A stretch of DNA of 64,000 bases from Frigoribacterium endophyticum (GTDB lineage Bacteria; Actinomycetota; Actinomycetes; Actinomycetales; Microbacteriaceae). Every line of letters starts with the position of its first letter. Positions within the stretch are counted from its first letter, which is position 1. Below are positions 25,720 to 35,276 of this stretch, one piece after another. The stretch is from NCBI RefSeq assembly GCF_011759585.1, contig NZ_JAAOYV010000001.1, forward strand, positions 620,001 to 684,000, in the 5' to 3' direction. The notes below the pieces were generated by a model. The model worked only from the letters and a program-made list of their open reading frames with translations. It made no database searches and had not been told where the DNA came from. The translations under genes and the position numbers were made by a program.

Positions 25720-25748
25720 AGCCTAGGCACGGCACCGAGGGGCGGCAA
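25720..25748 (-). promoter_or_regulatory. Sigma-70-type promoter for the acyl-CoA dehydrogenase
   Basis: On the minus strand TTGCCG (25748-25743) and TAGGCT (25725-25720) are separated by exactly 17 bases. The message would have a leader of about 60 bases before the ATG at 25653. Confidence 0.55.
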
Positions 25749-25752
25749 CGGG

Positions 25753-25771
25753 GTTGGTAGTTTTGACCAAC
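25753..25771. promoter_or_regulatory. Operator-like dyad GTTGGT-N7-ACCAAC between acyl-CoA dehydrogenase and manA
   Basis: The 6-bp arms are perfect. The dyad abuts the -35 of the minus-strand promoter and contains a plus-strand TAGTTT (25758-25763) that could be the manA -10. A repressor bound here could control both genes. The regulator is unknown. Confidence 0.5.
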
Positions 25772-25840
25772 GCACGCCCCCGGTCGTCCTCGCGCCTTTG
25801 TAGAGGGGGCCCAAGCCCTCGTCGACAAGCAGGTCTCCGC

Positions 25841-27007
25841 ATGTTCCTCGCCATCACAAACACCCCCCGCGACTACGCCTGGGGCTCCCGCTCCGCGATC
25901 GCCGAGCTGCTCGGCCGCGCGCCGTCGGGCCGCCCGGAGGCCGAGCTCTGGCTGGGGGCGCACCCCGGCTCCCCGAGCGTCGTCGTGAACCCCGCGGTCG
26001 TCGACGGCGCCGACACCCTGGCCGACTGGTTCGCGGCCGAGCCCGCCCGGGCCCTGGGCCGCGACCGCAGCGAGCTGCCCTTCCTGCTCAAGGTGCTGGC
26101 GGCCGACGAGCCGCTCTCGATCCAGGCGCACCCCACGCCCGAGCAGGCGAGGGCGGGCTTCGCGGCGGAGGAGGCGGCCGGGGTGCCGATCGACTCCCCG
26201 ACGCGCAACTACAAGGACCCGTTCCCGAAGCCGGAGATCATCGTCGCCCTGAGCGAGTCCTTCGACGCCCTCTGCGGATTCCGCACGCCGGCCGAGACGA
26301 TCGTCGACGTGGACGCCCTCGACGCGGGCACGGGGCGCCTCGCCGCCCTGCGCGGCAGCGTGGCGACGTCGCTGGAGTCGACCCTCGCCTGGCTCTTCGA
26401 CGGCAGCGCCGAGTCGCGCGCGGTCGTGGCGGCCGTGGGCGAGCTGGCCGCCTCGGTCGCCGACCCGAGCCCGAGCGTCGCCACGGTCGTCGACCTCGCC
26501 GCGCGCTGGCCCGGCGACCCGGGCGTGGTCGTCTCGCTCCTCCTCAACCGCGTCACCCTCCGCCGCGGCGAGGCGCTCTTCCTGCCCGCCGGCAACGTCC
26601 ACGCGTACCTCGGCGGCCTCGGCGTCGAGCTGATGGCCCCGTCCGACAACGTCCTCCGCGGCGGCCTCACGCCGAAGCACGTCGACGTGCCCGAGCTGCT
26701 CCGCGTGCTCGAGTTCGAGCCGCTGCCCGTGCCGAGGCTGCTGCCGGTCGAGACGGCGCCCGGCGTCGAGCGCTTCGAGCCCGGCGGCGTCGGCTTCGCC
26801 CTCCTCCGCGTGCACGCGGGAGGCGCGGGGGCCGTCGTCGAGATCGGCGGGCCGAGCGTCCTCCTCGTCACCGACGGCGAGGTCGTCGTCAAGGGGCAGG
26901 ACGGCTCGATGCGCCTCCGTCGGGGCGAGTCGGCCTTCGTGACCCCCGACGAGGTCCGGCTCGCCGTGACCGGCGGCGGCCAGCTGTACGTGGCCACGCC
27001 CGCCTGA
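25841..27007 (+). CDS. manA: Mannose-6-phosphate isomerase, class I
   Basis: This enzyme interconverts fructose-6-phosphate and mannose-6-phosphate, the entry to GDP-mannose. The 388 residues contain the zinc site SIQAHPTP (Gln95, His97), YKDPFPKPEI with Glu132, and the later NVHAYLGG His, all conserved in type I isomerases. The ATG at 25841 is chosen because it begins FLAITNTPRDYAWGS, the usual N-terminus; the frame upstream has no such match. It cooperates with manB (33807-35225), gmd and the mannosyltransferases. A dyad upstream suggests regulation. Confidence 0.93.
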   Translation: MFLAITNTPRDYAWGSRSAIAELLGRAPSGRPEAELWLGAHPGSPSVVVNPAVVDGADTLADWFAAEPARALGRDRSELPFLLKVLAADEPLSIQAHPTPEQARAGFAAEEAAGVPIDSPTRNYKDPFPKPEIIVALSESFDALCGFRTPAETIVDVDALDAGTGRLAALRGSVATSLESTLAWLFDGSAESRAVVAAVGELAASVADPSPSVATVVDLAARWPGDPGVVVSLLLNRVTLRRGEALFLPAGNVHAYLGGLGVELMAPSDNVLRGGLTPKHVDVPELLRVLEFEPLPVPRLLPVETAPGVERFEPGGVGFALLRVHAGGAGAVVEIGGPSVLLVTDGEVVVKGQDGSMRLRRGESAFVTPDEVRLAVTGGGQLYVATPA

Positions 27008-27057
27008 GCCGGTCGGCGCCCGCGGCCAGCCTCGGCGGGCGCCGCGCGCGCGCTCGG

Positions 27058-27063
27058 TAGGCT
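27058..27063 (+). promoter_or_regulatory. -10 box (TAGGCT) for leaderless galE
   Basis: TAGGCT ends seven bases before the galE ATG, predicting a leaderless message independent of manA. Confidence 0.55.
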
Positions 27064-27070
27064 GAGCCGC

Positions 27071-28030
27071 ATGTCATGGTTGGTCACCGGCGGCGCCGGC
27101 TACATCGGGTCCCACGTCGTCCGCGAGTTCACGAGGGCCGGCATCGACGCCGTCGTCTACGACGACCTGTCGTCGGGCCTCGAGGCGTTCGTCCCCGAGG
27201 GGGTCCCGTTCGTCCGCGGCACGATCCTCGACCGCGAGCTCCTGGCCGACACGATCCGGCAGCACGGCGTCACGGGCGTCGTCCACGTGGCCGGCTACAA
27301 GTACGCGGGCGTCTCCGTCCAGCGGCCCCTGCACACCTACGAGCAGAACGTCACCGGCACGCAGCGCCTCCTCGAGGCCATGGCCGACACGGGGGTCGAC
27401 CGCGTCGTCTTCTCCTCGAGCGCGGCGGTGTACGGCACGCCCCCGACCGAGCTCGTGACGGAGGACACCCCGAAGTCGCCGGCGTCGCCGTACGGCGAGA
27501 GCAAGCTGATCGGCGAGTGGCTGCTGCGCGACCAGGCGGTCGCGGCCGGGCTCCGCCACACCAGCCTCCGCTACTTCAACGTCGTCGGCTCCGGCGAGGC
27601 CGGGCTGTACGACGCCAGCCCGCACAACCTCTTCCCCCTCGTCTTCGCGGCCCTGGCGGCCGGCCGCACGCCGCGCATCAACGGCGACGACTACGACACG
27701 CCCGACGGCACCTGCGTCCGCGACTACGTCCACGTCTCCGACCTGGCCGTGTCGCACGTCGCCGCGGCCCGCCGCCTCGACGCCGGGGAGGCCGTCGAGG
27801 CGGCCTACAACCTCGGCTCCGGAGGCGGGGTGTCCGTCCGCGAGATCATGGACGCCATGCGCGAGGGCACCGGCGTGGACTTCGAGCCGGAGGTGGCGCC
27901 CCGCCGCCCCGGCGACCCCGACCGCATCGTCGCCGACGGCACGCTCGCCGGCCGCGACCTCGACTGGGTCATGCGCCACAGCCTGCTCGACATGGTGACG
28001 AGCGCGTGGGCGGCGGCGCCGCGGGGCTGA
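27071..28030 (+). CDS. galE: UDP-glucose 4-epimerase
   Basis: The enzyme interconverts UDP-glucose and UDP-galactose. The 319 residues show GGAGYIGSH (7-15), Ser116/Ser117 in FSSSAAVYG, Tyr141/Lys145 in SPYGESK, RYFNVVGSG, and CVRDYVHVSDLA, all standard for GalE. It lies 63 bases after manA and would supply UDP-galactose to the local glycosyltransferases. Actinobacterial GalE proteins are of this length. Expression is probably from its own leaderless promoter. Confidence 0.92.
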   Translation: MSWLVTGGAGYIGSHVVREFTRAGIDAVVYDDLSSGLEAFVPEGVPFVRGTILDRELLADTIRQHGVTGVVHVAGYKYAGVSVQRPLHTYEQNVTGTQRLLEAMADTGVDRVVFSSSAAVYGTPPTELVTEDTPKSPASPYGESKLIGEWLLRDQAVAAGLRHTSLRYFNVVGSGEAGLYDASPHNLFPLVFAALAAGRTPRINGDDYDTPDGTCVRDYVHVSDLAVSHVAAARRLDAGEAVEAAYNLGSGGGVSVREIMDAMREGTGVDFEPEVAPRRPGDPDRIVADGTLAGRDLDWVMRHSLLDMVTSAWAAAPRG

Positions 28031-28087
28031 GCACCTCGTCCACCGCGCTCGACGACACGCCCGGGCCGCGACGACGTGCCCCCAGGA

Positions 28088-28103
28088 CGGGTGACGTCAC
28101 CCG
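28088..28103. promoter_or_regulatory. 16-bp perfect palindrome CGGGTGACGTCACCCG upstream of whiB
   Basis: The palindrome is centred on TGACGTCA and lies about 80 bases upstream of the whiB -35. It could be a distal activator or repressor site. It could instead form a hairpin after galE, but no T-run follows. Confidence 0.5.
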
Positions 28104-28181
28104 GGCCGGGCGGATCGTACCCCGACACGCCGGAGCGAGCTTGACCCTCGATGGGGGGTCCAGGGTTTATTGGGGCTCGAC

Positions 28182-28210
28182 TTGACGTCGTGTAGTTACA
28201 CCGGTGTAAT
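28182..28210 (+). promoter_or_regulatory. whiB promoter with operator palindrome
   Basis: TTGACG (28182-28187) and TGTAAT (28205-28210) are separated by 17 bases, a near-ideal sigma-70/HrdB-type promoter. A perfect 14-bp palindrome TTACACCGGTGTAA (28196-28209) covers the end of the spacer and nearly all of the -10, so a bound protein would block the polymerase. The leader is about 45 bases and has a GGGGAGAGG ribosome site. Confidence 0.75.
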
Positions 28211-28261
28211 TGCCTGAGTCGCAGCCGTTCGGGGGGCGACGACGTCGAGGGGAGAGGTGCT

Positions 28262-28636
28262 GTGGCGATCAACGAGAACCGTGTCGACGGGATCGGTGCC
28301 GGGCAGTCCGTCGGCGCCGCCGTGGCCGTGGAGGCCGGGGTGCCCGACGACTGGCACGTCGACCCGGTCCTGCTCGGCGTTCCCGGGGTCCGCAAGGTCG
28401 CCGTCGACGACGACGAGGCCCAGCTGGCCTGGCAGGCCGACTCGCTCTGCGCGCAGACCGACCCCGAGGCGTTCTTCCCCGAGAAGGGCGGCTCCACCCG
28501 CGACGCGAAGAAGATCTGCGCCTCGTGCGACGTCCGGGCCCAGTGCCTCGAGTACGCGCTGCGCAACGACGAGCGCTTCGGCATCTGGGGCGGCCTCTCG
28601 GAGCGCGAACGACGCAAGCTCCGGAAGCGCGCCTAG
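28262..28636 (+). CDS. whiB2: WhiB-family iron-sulfur transcription factor (WhiB2/WhmD type)
   Basis: The four cluster ligands are Cys63, Cys86, Cys89 and Cys95 in the C-X22-C-X2-C-X5-C pattern, with the GIWGG turn (107-111) and a basic C-terminal LRKRA. The stretch AQTDPEAFFPEKGGSTR is characteristic of WhiB2, which controls septation and division in Streptomyces and mycobacteria together with the sigma factor. The unusually long N-terminus (about 55 residues before the core) follows from the GTG start, which has a good ribosome site. Position beside Rv3259-, Rv3258c- and manB-like genes matches the mycobacterial whiB2 locus. Confidence 0.9.
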   Translation: MAINENRVDGIGAGQSVGAAVAVEAGVPDDWHVDPVLLGVPGVRKVAVDDDEAQLAWQADSLCAQTDPEAFFPEKGGSTRDAKKICASCDVRAQCLEYALRNDERFGIWGGLSERERRKLRKRA

Positions 28637-28657
28637 CCCGCTCCTCCACCGTCAGTC

Positions 28658-28695
28658 CCGCGGCGCACGACCCCTCCCGGGGCCGTGCGCCGCGG
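28658..28695 (+). terminator. Terminator hairpin after whiB
   Basis: CCGCGGCGCACG (28658-28669) and CGTGCGCCGCGG (28684-28695) are perfect 12-bp arms around a 14-base loop that can itself pair (CCCC with GGGG). No T-run follows, as is common in such GC-rich genomes. Confidence 0.75.
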
Positions 28696-28763
28696 TCGTT
28701 CATCGACCCCTCACAGGTAGCGGCGGCGCGGCGCGGCGCGTCCGTCGCCCTCGGTGCCCGACC

Positions 28764-28769
28764 TAGGCT
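28764..28769 (+). promoter_or_regulatory. -10 box (TAGGCT) close to the GT2-membrane fusion start
   Basis: TAGGCT ends nine bases before the ATG at 28779, with no ribosome site between; the message is leaderless or nearly so. Confidence 0.5.
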
Positions 28770-28778
28770 GCACAGGTC

Positions 28779-31622
28779 ATGCAACCGAGAGTCACTGCGA
28801 TCCTCGTCGCCCCTGGTGGAGCGACGCACCTCGACCGAACCCTCGACGGGCTGTCGCGCCAGACGCGACCGCCGGAGGCGCTCGTCGTCGTCGACGCCGG
28901 CGGCCGCGACAGCGCGGCGGGGCGCCTCTCGCTCAGCGGCGCGGCCCAGCTGACGAGCGTGCCCCCGACGACGACGTTCGTCGAGGCGCTCGCGCACGGC
29001 GCCCGGCTGTCCGGGAGCGGCGACGCCGAGCACGAGGCCGACGAGTGGCTGTGGTTCCTCGGGCACGACAACGCACCGCGCCCCCGGGCGCTCGAACGGC
29101 TGCTGTCCACCGTCGAGGTCTCGCCCTCGGTCGCCGTGGTCGGGCCCAAGCTGATGCGTCTCGACGACCCCGCCGTCATCGCAGGGTTCGGCGAGACCGT
29201 GACGCGGTACGGCGCCTCGATGGCCCTCGTCGAGGACGAGCTGGACCAGGGCCAGCACGACGACCGCCACGACGTGCTCGGCGTCGCCGCCGGCGGCATG
29301 CTCGTCCGCCGCAGCGTGTGGACCGCCCTCGGCGGCTTCGACCCCGGCCTGCCCCACGTCGACGCCGCCCTCGACTTCTCCGTCCGCGCCCGCCTCGCCG
29401 GTCACCGGGTCGCGCTCGTCTCCGACGCCCGCGTCGCGAGCGACGGCCCCCCCGAGGACTTCGGCCAGGCCGAGCCCCTCGGCAGCGGTCGGCGCACGCG
29501 CCTCCACCGGTCGGCGCAGCTGCACCGGCGACTCGTCTACGCACCCGCGGCCGCCCTGCCGCTGCACTGGCTGAGCCTCGTGCCGCTCGCGGTGGTGCGG
29601 AGCATCTGGCACCTGCTCACCAAGAACCCGGGCGCCGTCGGCGGCGAGTTCGCCACCGCCCTCCGAGCCGCGTTCGGGGGCACGCGCATCGCCCAGGCGA
29701 GGCGGTCCCTGTCGCGGACGAGGACGACGAGCTGGGCGGCGATCGAGCCCCTCCGCGCGACCTTCTACCAGATCCGCGAACGACGGGTGACGGAGCGTGA
29801 CGCCCTCGTCGCCCGGGGCGAGGACGCCGGCGACCCACGGGCGAGCTTCATCGGCTCGGGCGGGCTCTGGGTCGTGGTGCTCACCGCCGTGGTCGGGGCG
29901 GTCGCCGTCCTCGACCTGCTGAGCCAGCCCGCCGTCACCGGCGGGGGCCTCCTGCCGCTCAGCACCTCCCTCGGCGACCTCTGGTCGTCGGTGGGCTGGG
30001 GCTGGCGCGAGATCGGCACGGGCTTCGTCGGGCCGTCCGACCCGTTCACGGCCGTCGTCGCCGTGCTCGGCTCCCTCACGGCGTGGTCCCCGTCTACCTC
30101 GGTGCTGCTCGTCTACCTGACCGCGCTGCCCGTCTCCGCGCTCGGTGCCTGGTTCGCGACGCGCCGCGTCACGAGCCGCGCGTGGGTGCCCGCCGTCGCC
30201 GCGGGCGTCTACGCCCTCTCGTCGCCGGTGCTGTCCGCCCTGCAGACCGGCCACCTCGGCGCCGCGCTCGCCCACGTCGCCCTGCCCTTCCTGGTCTGGG
30301 CCCTGATCGGGTCGGCCCGCTCCTGGGCGGCCGGCGCCACCGCCTCCCTCCTGTTCGCCCTGGTGGCGGCCTGCTCGCCGTCGCTGCTCCCGGCGCTCGT
30401 CGTGGTCTGGCTCGGCTCCCTGGCCACCCGGCCCCGCGGCATCCACCGCATGATCGCCGTGCCCCTCCCGGCCGTGGCGCTGTTCCTGCCGCTCGCGATC
30501 GTGCAGATCGGCCGCGGCACCTGGTGGGGCGTCTTCGCGGACCCGGGCGTGCCGGCCCGCACGCAGCCGGCGTCGCCGCTCCAGCTCCTCGTGACCTCGC
30601 CCGAGACGGGGCTGAACGGCTGGACGCGCCTCCTGGCGGGGACGGGCCTGTCGGCAGAGACCCTCGCCGTGGTCGTCGCCGTCGCCGTCCTGCCCCTCGC
30701 CCTCCTGGCCGTCGCGGCGCCGTTCGTCGGCACGCTGCGTCGCGCCGTGCCCGCCCTGGCGCTCGCCCTCCTCGGCTACCTGACCGCCGTGGCCGCCACC
30801 CAGGTCTCCGTCTCCGCCGTCGGCAGCGACAGCGTCGCCGTCTGGGCGGGCAGCGGCCTGAGCCTGTACCTGCTGGGGCTCGTCGGCGCCGCCGCCGTGA
30901 CCCTCGACCGCCTGCCCCGCGTCGCCCCGCCCGCGGGCGTGCTCGTGGCCGTCACCAGCGTCGCCGTCACGGTGCCGGTGCTCATCGCCTCGTACGTCGG
31001 GACGTCGGACGTCCGCCCGAGCTCGGGGCGCATCCTCTCGGCCTACGTCACGGCCGAGGCCGAGGCGTCGCCCGACGTCGGGACGCTCGTCCTCACCCCG
31101 CAGCCCGACGGCTCGCTCGCCGTCTCGCTCGAGCGTGGCCAGGGAGCGACGCTCGACGACCAGTCGACCCTCGACGCCACGTCGCAGCGGCTCAGCGCGA
31201 CCGACCGCGACCTCACCGTCCTCGCGGGCAACCTCGTCAGCCGCAGCGGCTTCGACCCTGCCGACGACCTCGACCGCCTGGGGGTCGGCTTCGTGCTGCT
31301 GGCCGGCACTCCCGACGACGAGCCCGCCGCGGCGGCGCTGGAGCGTCGTGCGGGGGAGGCCCTCGACGGCACCGCGACCTTCCTGCCCGTCGGCGACACC
31401 TCGAACGGGCTCCTCTGGCGCTACGTCGCCGCGTCCGAGCGGCCGGACGACCGGCCGGACCCGGGGCCGCTCCGCCCGATCGTCGGCGTCACGTGGGCGC
31501 TCGTGCTCGGCTCCGCCCTGCTGCTCGCGCTCCCGACCACGCCCCGCCGTCGTCGGTCACGGGCCGGCGTGCCCGAGGCCGAGCAGCCCGCCACCACCTT
31601 CGACGAGGAGCGAGATGACTGA
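28779..31622 (+). CDS. Two-part glycosyltransferase: GT2 domain fused to a multi-pass membrane domain
   Basis: The 947-residue product begins with a GT2 domain ([26 protein letters not shown] near 36-42, LGHDNAPRP near 88-96, and [19 protein letters not shown]). A hydrophobic pair near 255-275 follows, then from about residue 360 roughly a dozen membrane helices and a soluble region near the end. Large GT2-membrane proteins next to whiB and a DUF5719 gene recur in actinobacteria. It probably makes and moves, or extracytoplasmically uses, an envelope glycan; substrate unknown. It overlaps the next gene by eight bases. Confidence 0.82.
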   Translation: MQPRVTAILVAPGGATHLDRTLDGLSRQTRPPEALVVVDAGGRDSAAGRLSLSGAAQLTSVPPTTTFVEALAHGARLSGSGDAEHEADEWLWFLGHDNAPRPRALERLLSTVEVSPSVAVVGPKLMRLDDPAVIAGFGETVTRYGASMALVEDELDQGQHDDRHDVLGVAAGGMLVRRSVWTALGGFDPGLPHVDAALDFSVRARLAGHRVALVSDARVASDGPPEDFGQAEPLGSGRRTRLHRSAQLHRRLVYAPAAALPLHWLSLVPLAVVRSIWHLLTKNPGAVGGEFATALRAAFGGTRIAQARRSLSRTRTTSWAAIEPLRATFYQIRERRVTERDALVARGEDAGDPRASFIGSGGLWVVVLTAVVGAVAVLDLLSQPAVTGGGLLPLSTSLGDLWSSVGWGWREIGTGFVGPSDPFTAVVAVLGSLTAWSPSTSVLLVYLTALPVSALGAWFATRRVTSRAWVPAVAAGVYALSSPVLSALQTGHLGAALAHVALPFLVWALIGSARSWAAGATASLLFALVAACSPSLLPALVVVWLGSLATRPRGIHRMIAVPLPAVALFLPLAIVQIGRGTWWGVFADPGVPARTQPASPLQLLVTSPETGLNGWTRLLAGTGLSAETLAVVVAVAVLPLALLAVAAPFVGTLRRAVPALALALLGYLTAVAATQVSVSAVGSDSVAVWAGSGLSLYLLGLVGAAAVTLDRLPRVAPPAGVLVAVTSVAVTVPVLIASYVGTSDVRPSSGRILSAYVTAEAEASPDVGTLVLTPQPDGSLAVSLERGQGATLDDQSTLDATSQRLSATDRDLTVLAGNLVSRSGFDPADDLDRLGVGFVLLAGTPDDEPAAAALERRAGEALDGTATFLPVGDTSNGLLWRYVAASERPDDRPDPGPLRPIVGVTWALVLGSALLLALPTTPRRRRSRAGVPEAEQPATTFDEERDD

Positions 31623-33048
31623 GCGATCCGCAGCCAGGACCACCGGACGCGTGGCGGTCGGCGTCGTGGGGCTCGCCGTCGCCGCCCTGGTCGTCGGCGC
31701 GGCGGCCGTCGTGCCGCTGCCGGCGCTCCGCACCGAGCCGGCCGGCCAGCTCGTCACCCCCGTCCCCGTCGACCAGCAGCGCGTCTGCGCAGGGAGCGTC
31801 CTCCGCCTCTCGGACGCGGAGGGGCAGCAGGCCACCACGGCCAGCGCCGTCGGCCGGGCCGAGGTCGACCGCGGGTCGACCGGCGACGACGACGTCGAGG
31901 CCCTCGCCGGCGCCGACGGCAGCTCGTCGTCGCCACAGCTCGTGACGGCTCCCGTCGTCGACGACGACGTCCCCCTCGTGGCGGCGGCGCAGAGCCAGGT
32001 CGTCGACTCCGACGACCTGGTCGGCTTCGCCTCCGCGCCCTGCACCGAGCCGACCAGCTCGACCTGGCTGGTGGGCGGGTCGACCGAGACCGGGCGCGTC
32101 TCGCTCATCACCCTCGTCAACCCCACCGACGTGAACTCGACGGTCGACCTCAGCATCTGGGCCGAGGACGGCACCGTGCAGGGGCCGGGGATCGACGGCA
32201 TCGTGGTGGCCCCGCGCAGCCAGAAGGTGGTGCCCCTCTCCGGGTTCGCGACGGGCCTCGCCTCTCCCGTGGTCCACGTGCAGAGCCGCGGCGGCCGCAT
32301 CGTCTCCACGCTGCAGCAGTCGGTGGTCCGCACGCTCGACCCGGGCGGCGTCGACATCGTCAGCGGCTCGGCCGAGCCCGCGACCACCGCGGTCGTGCCG
32401 GGCCTCGTCGTCCGCGACTCGGCGAACCTCGAGGCGGCCCTCGCCGACGAGGGCAGCGCCGACCTCCAGAGCGTCCTCCGGGTGCTCGTGCCCGGCGACA
32501 CGGGGGGCACCGTGACGGTCGACGTCGCGACCGCCGACGGGACGGGCACGAGCTTCGAGACCGAGGTGGGCGCGGGGCGCGTCACCGACGTGCCGGTGGA
32601 CGGCCTCGCCGACGGGGTCTACACCGTCCGCGTCGAGTCGCCCGTGCCGGTCGTGGTGGGCGCCCGGTCGTCGACGGTCTCGGGCGAGGGCGCGGTCGAC
32701 CTGGCCTGGGCCTCGTCCGCCTCGGCGCTGGACGACGACACGCTCGTCCAGGTGCCGGAGGGCGAGGGCGCCGTCCTCAGCATCGTCAACCCGTCCGCCG
32801 ACGCGGCGACGGCGTCCGTGGCCGTCGAGGCCGCCGGCGACGACGCGGCGGGGCAGTCCGAGGAGGAGCCGCGGGAGGTCCCCGGCGGCTCCACGGTCGC
32901 CGTGGCGGTGGCCGCGGGCGACCGCGTCACGCTCAGCGGCGCCGACGGCCTCCGCGCCGGGGTCTCGTTCTCCGGGCCGGGCGCTCTGGCCTCGTGGGCG
33001 GTCTCGTCGCCGTTGCCCGCCTCCTCGCCCGTCACCGTCTGGCCCTAG
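31615..33048 (+). CDS. DUF5719-like extracytoplasmic protein
   Basis: The 477-residue protein has one N-terminal membrane segment ([21 protein letters not shown], about 12-32) and then a beta-rich, acidic, extracytoplasmic region with repeated strands such as [21 protein letters not shown] and [15 protein letters not shown]. That plan fits the DUF5719 family found beside large actinobacterial glycosyltransferases. The ATG at 31615 lies eight bases inside the upstream gene, so translation is coupled. A role as partner of the upstream membrane glycosyltransferase is inference. Confidence 0.78.
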   Translation: MTERSAARTTGRVAVGVVGLAVAALVVGAAAVVPLPALRTEPAGQLVTPVPVDQQRVCAGSVLRLSDAEGQQATTASAVGRAEVDRGSTGDDDVEALAGADGSSSSPQLVTAPVVDDDVPLVAAAQSQVVDSDDLVGFASAPCTEPTSSTWLVGGSTETGRVSLITLVNPTDVNSTVDLSIWAEDGTVQGPGIDGIVVAPRSQKVVPLSGFATGLASPVVHVQSRGGRIVSTLQQSVVRTLDPGGVDIVSGSAEPATTAVVPGLVVRDSANLEAALADEGSADLQSVLRVLVPGDTGGTVTVDVATADGTGTSFETEVGAGRVTDVPVDGLADGVYTVRVESPVPVVVGARSSTVSGEGAVDLAWASSASALDDDTLVQVPEGEGAVLSIVNPSADAATASVAVEAAGDDAAGQSEEEPREVPGGSTVAVAVAAGDRVTLSGADGLRAGVSFSGPGALASWAVSSPLPASSPVTVWP

Positions 33049-33111
33049 GGGCCGTCGGCGGACCCCGGTCGCCCGGTCAGGGCCCAGGCGCCGTGCCGGT
33101 GCCGCACGGGG

Positions 33112-33555
33112 TCAGCCGTCGCGCCAGCGCTCCGGAGCGATCTCCCACGGGTCCTCGCCGAGCAGATCGGCGACCGCCCGGAAGACCCAGCCCTCGACGA
33201 CCGAGCGGTGCTGCTGCTCGGGGTCGGCCAGGCGCCGCGACTCGGGGACGGGCGTGAGGCGCTCGATCGGCAGGCGGTAGACCACCACGCGGCGCGCCCG
33301 CCGGTCGACCCGCCAGCGTTCGACGTGCGTCTCGTCGGGGTCGGCGGGCATCGCCTCGACGTCGACCGTGACGTCGTCGAGGTCGTCGGGTCGCAGCTCG
33401 CGCAGGTACTCCACGGTGGCGGCGACGACGTCGTCGAAGGTGTCGACCCGGGTGCGCAGGAAGGGCAGGTGCGGGCCCGCGACGGAGGAGCGGAGCCCCC
33501 GGCCGTGACGGTCGCGCTGTCGGGACCGGTCGGTGACGCGGTGGGGCCTGGCCAT
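33112..33555 (-). CDS. Rv3259-like metallopeptidase-fold protein without HExxH
   Basis: This 147-residue protein matches the zincin-like family found next to DUF3499 and manB in actinobacteria (mycobacterial Rv3259 position). Where active relatives have HExxH, the sequence reads SVVEGWVFRAVADLLG, with no His pair, so zinc and catalysis are probably lost. The N-terminal 30 residues are basic ([17 protein letters not shown]). It ends APERWRDG, a usual family ending. The ATG has a TAGCAT box six bases upstream, predicting a leaderless message, and it diverges from the DUF3499 gene. Confidence 0.75.
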   Translation of the reverse strand: MARPHRVTDRSRQRDRHGRGLRSSVAGPHLPFLRTRVDTFDDVVAATVEYLRELRPDDLDDVTVDVEAMPADPDETHVERWRVDRRARRVVVYRLPIERLTPVPESRRLADPEQQHRSVVEGWVFRAVADLLGEDPWEIAPERWRDG

Positions 33556-33561
33556 CCGCCC

Positions 33562-33567
33562 ATGCTA
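33562..33567 (-). promoter_or_regulatory. -10 box (TAGCAT) for the leaderless Rv3259-like gene
   Basis: Minus-strand TAGCAT is followed after six bases by the ATG at 33555. Confidence 0.55.
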
Positions 33568-33591
33568 CGCGGCCCCTCGGGGGCGGTCGGG

Positions 33592-33597
33592 TACTCT
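33592..33597 (+). promoter_or_regulatory. -10 box (TACTCT) for the leaderless DUF3499 gene
   Basis: TACTCT ends seven bases before the ATG at 33605; no ribosome site lies between. It is divergent from the TAGCAT box at 33562-33567. Confidence 0.55.
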
Positions 33598-33604
33598 GGC
33601 GCCG

Positions 33605-33817
33605 ATGGACGAACGCCCCTGCAGCAAGGTCGCCTGCCACGACGAGGCGGTGGCGACGCTGACCTACGTGTACGCCGACTCGATGGTCGTCGTCGGCCCG
33701 CTCAGCGGCCGCGTCGAGCCGCACGGGTACGACCTCTGCGCCCGTCACGCGACATCCCTGTCCGTGCCTCAGGGCTGGCAGGTCCTGCGCCGGGTAGTTT
33801 TGGGGCATGACCTCTGA
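33605..33817 (+). CDS. DUF3499 zinc-ribbon-like small protein
   Basis: The 70-residue protein has CSKVAC near the start and DLCARHA later, a CX4C...CX2H arrangement that could bind zinc. It matches the core of DUF3499 (mycobacterial Rv3258c), which always precedes manB; it lacks the long C-terminal tail that mycobacterial members have. The ATG at 33605 is fixed by the leaderless promoter just upstream. Its last 11 bases overlap the manB start. Function is unknown. Confidence 0.82.
   Translation: MDERPCSKVACHDEAVATLTYVYADSMVVVGPLSGRVEPHGYDLCARHATSLSVPQGWQVLRRVVLGHDL
33795..33800 (+). promoter_or_regulatory. -10 box (TAGTTT) for leaderless manB inside the DUF3499 gene
   Basis: TAGTTT lies within the last codons of the upstream gene and ends six bases before the manB ATG, giving manB a promoter of its own. 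Confidence 0.5.
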
Positions 33818-35225
33818 GAACACCGTCGACCTGACCGCCTTCGTGAAGACCTACGACGTGAGGGGGCTCGTCGGGAGCCAGCTCACCGAGGAGGTCGTCG
33901 AGGCGTTCGGCGCGGCGTTCGCGGACGAGATCGAGGGCGCGGGGCACGACCTCGTCGTCGGCCACGACATGCGCGACTCCTCGCCCGCGTTCGCCGCCGC
34001 CTTCTCGCGCGGCGCCCAGGCCCGGGGCGCGAACGTCGTGGCGCTCGGCCTGTGCTCGACCGACGAGTCGTACTTCGCCTCCGGCTCGCTCGACGCCCCG
34101 GCCGCCATGTTCACCGCGAGCCACAACCCCGCCACCTACAACGGCATCAAGATGAGCCGCGCGGGCGCCCAGGGCATCAGCCTCGGCACGGGGCTCGCCG
34201 ACGTCCGCGACCGTGCGGCCGCGTACCTCGCGGAGGGCGTCACGCCCGTCGACGCCCCCGGTTCCCTCCGCGAGTACGACGCGCTGGCCGACTACGCCGG
34301 CTACCTCCGCGGGCTCGTCGACCTCGCGGGCGTCCGCCCGCTGAAGGTCGTCGTCGACGCCGGCAACGGCATGGGCGGCATGACCGTGCCCGCGGTGCTC
34401 GGAGAGGCCGCCGGGCTGCCCGGCCTCCCGCTCGAGATCGTCCCCCTGTACTTCGAGCTCGACGGCACCTTCCCGAACCACGAGGCGAACCCGCTCGAGC
34501 CCGCCAATTTGGTCGACCTGCAGGCCGCCGTCGTCGAGCACGGCGCCGACCTCGGCCTCGCCTTCGACGGCGACGCCGACCGCTGCTTCGTCGTCGACGA
34601 GAACGGCGACGCCGTCACCCCGTCGGCCGTCGCCGCCATCGTCGCCGTGCGCGAGATCGCGCGCGTCCGCGCCGCCGAGCCCGACGCCGACATCGCGGTG
34701 ATCCACAACCTCATCACCTCGCGGGCCGTGCCCGAGGCGATCGTCGCCGCGGGCGCCACCCCTGTCCGCACGCGCGTGGGCCACTCGCTCATCAAGGACG
34801 AGATGAAGGCCACGGGCGCGATCTTCGGCGGCGAGCACTCGGCGCACTACTACTTCCGCGACTTCTGGGGCGCCGACAACGGCATGCTCGCCGCGATGCA
34901 CGTGCTCGCCGAGCTGGGCCACCAGGGCGAGCCCCTGTCGACGCTGACGAACCGCTACACGCCCTACACGGCGAGCGGCGAGATCAACTCGACCGTCGAC
35001 GACGTGCCCGCGGCCTACACGCGCATCGTCGAGGCGTGGGCGTCGCGGGGCGAGGTCGACGAGCTCGACGGCCTCACCGTCTCGGGCACGGCCGACGACG
35101 GCTTCTGGTGGTTCAACGTCCGCCCCTCCAACACGGAGCCGCTGCTGCGCCTCAACGCCGAGGCGGCGACGCCCGCCGGCATGGAGCGCCTCCGCGACGA
35201 GGTGCTCGCGCTCATCCGCGCCTAG
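33807..35225 (+). CDS. manB: Phosphomannomutase/phosphoglucomutase
   Basis: The enzyme converts mannose-6-phosphate to mannose-1-phosphate (and often the glucose equivalents), the step before GDP-mannose. The 472 residues contain the phosphoserine loop TASHNP (Ser105), the metal loop DGDADR (254-259), [12 protein letters not shown] for sugar binding, and RPSNTEP near the C-terminus for phosphate binding, so all four domains are complete. Gene order DUF3499-manB is conserved across actinobacteria. It works with manA and feeds gmd and the mannosyltransferases. Confidence 0.95.
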   Translation: MTSENTVDLTAFVKTYDVRGLVGSQLTEEVVEAFGAAFADEIEGAGHDLVVGHDMRDSSPAFAAAFSRGAQARGANVVALGLCSTDESYFASGSLDAPAAMFTASHNPATYNGIKMSRAGAQGISLGTGLADVRDRAAAYLAEGVTPVDAPGSLREYDALADYAGYLRGLVDLAGVRPLKVVVDAGNGMGGMTVPAVLGEAAGLPGLPLEIVPLYFELDGTFPNHEANPLEPANLVDLQAAVVEHGADLGLAFDGDADRCFVVDENGDAVTPSAVAAIVAVREIARVRAAEPDADIAVIHNLITSRAVPEAIVAAGATPVRTRVGHSLIKDEMKATGAIFGGEHSAHYYFRDFWGADNGMLAAMHVLAELGHQGEPLSTLTNRYTPYTASGEINSTVDDVPAAYTRIVEAWASRGEVDELDGLTVSGTADDGFWWFNVRPSNTEPLLRLNAEAATPAGMERLRDEVLALIRA

Positions 35226-35251
35226 CCGACGTCGGCGCCCCGGGGCGGGCG

Positions 35252-35276
35252 TACCCCAGGGGGGTATGCTCGCCCC
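35252..35276 (+). promoter_or_regulatory. CsoR-type operator overlapping a leaderless promoter
   Basis: TACCCC (35252-35257) and GGGGTA (35261-35266) are perfect inverted arms around AGG, the pattern known for CsoR-family operators. The -10 box TATGCT (35265-35270) overlaps the right arm and ends six bases before the csoR GTG, so binding would block transcription. Confidence 0.8.
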
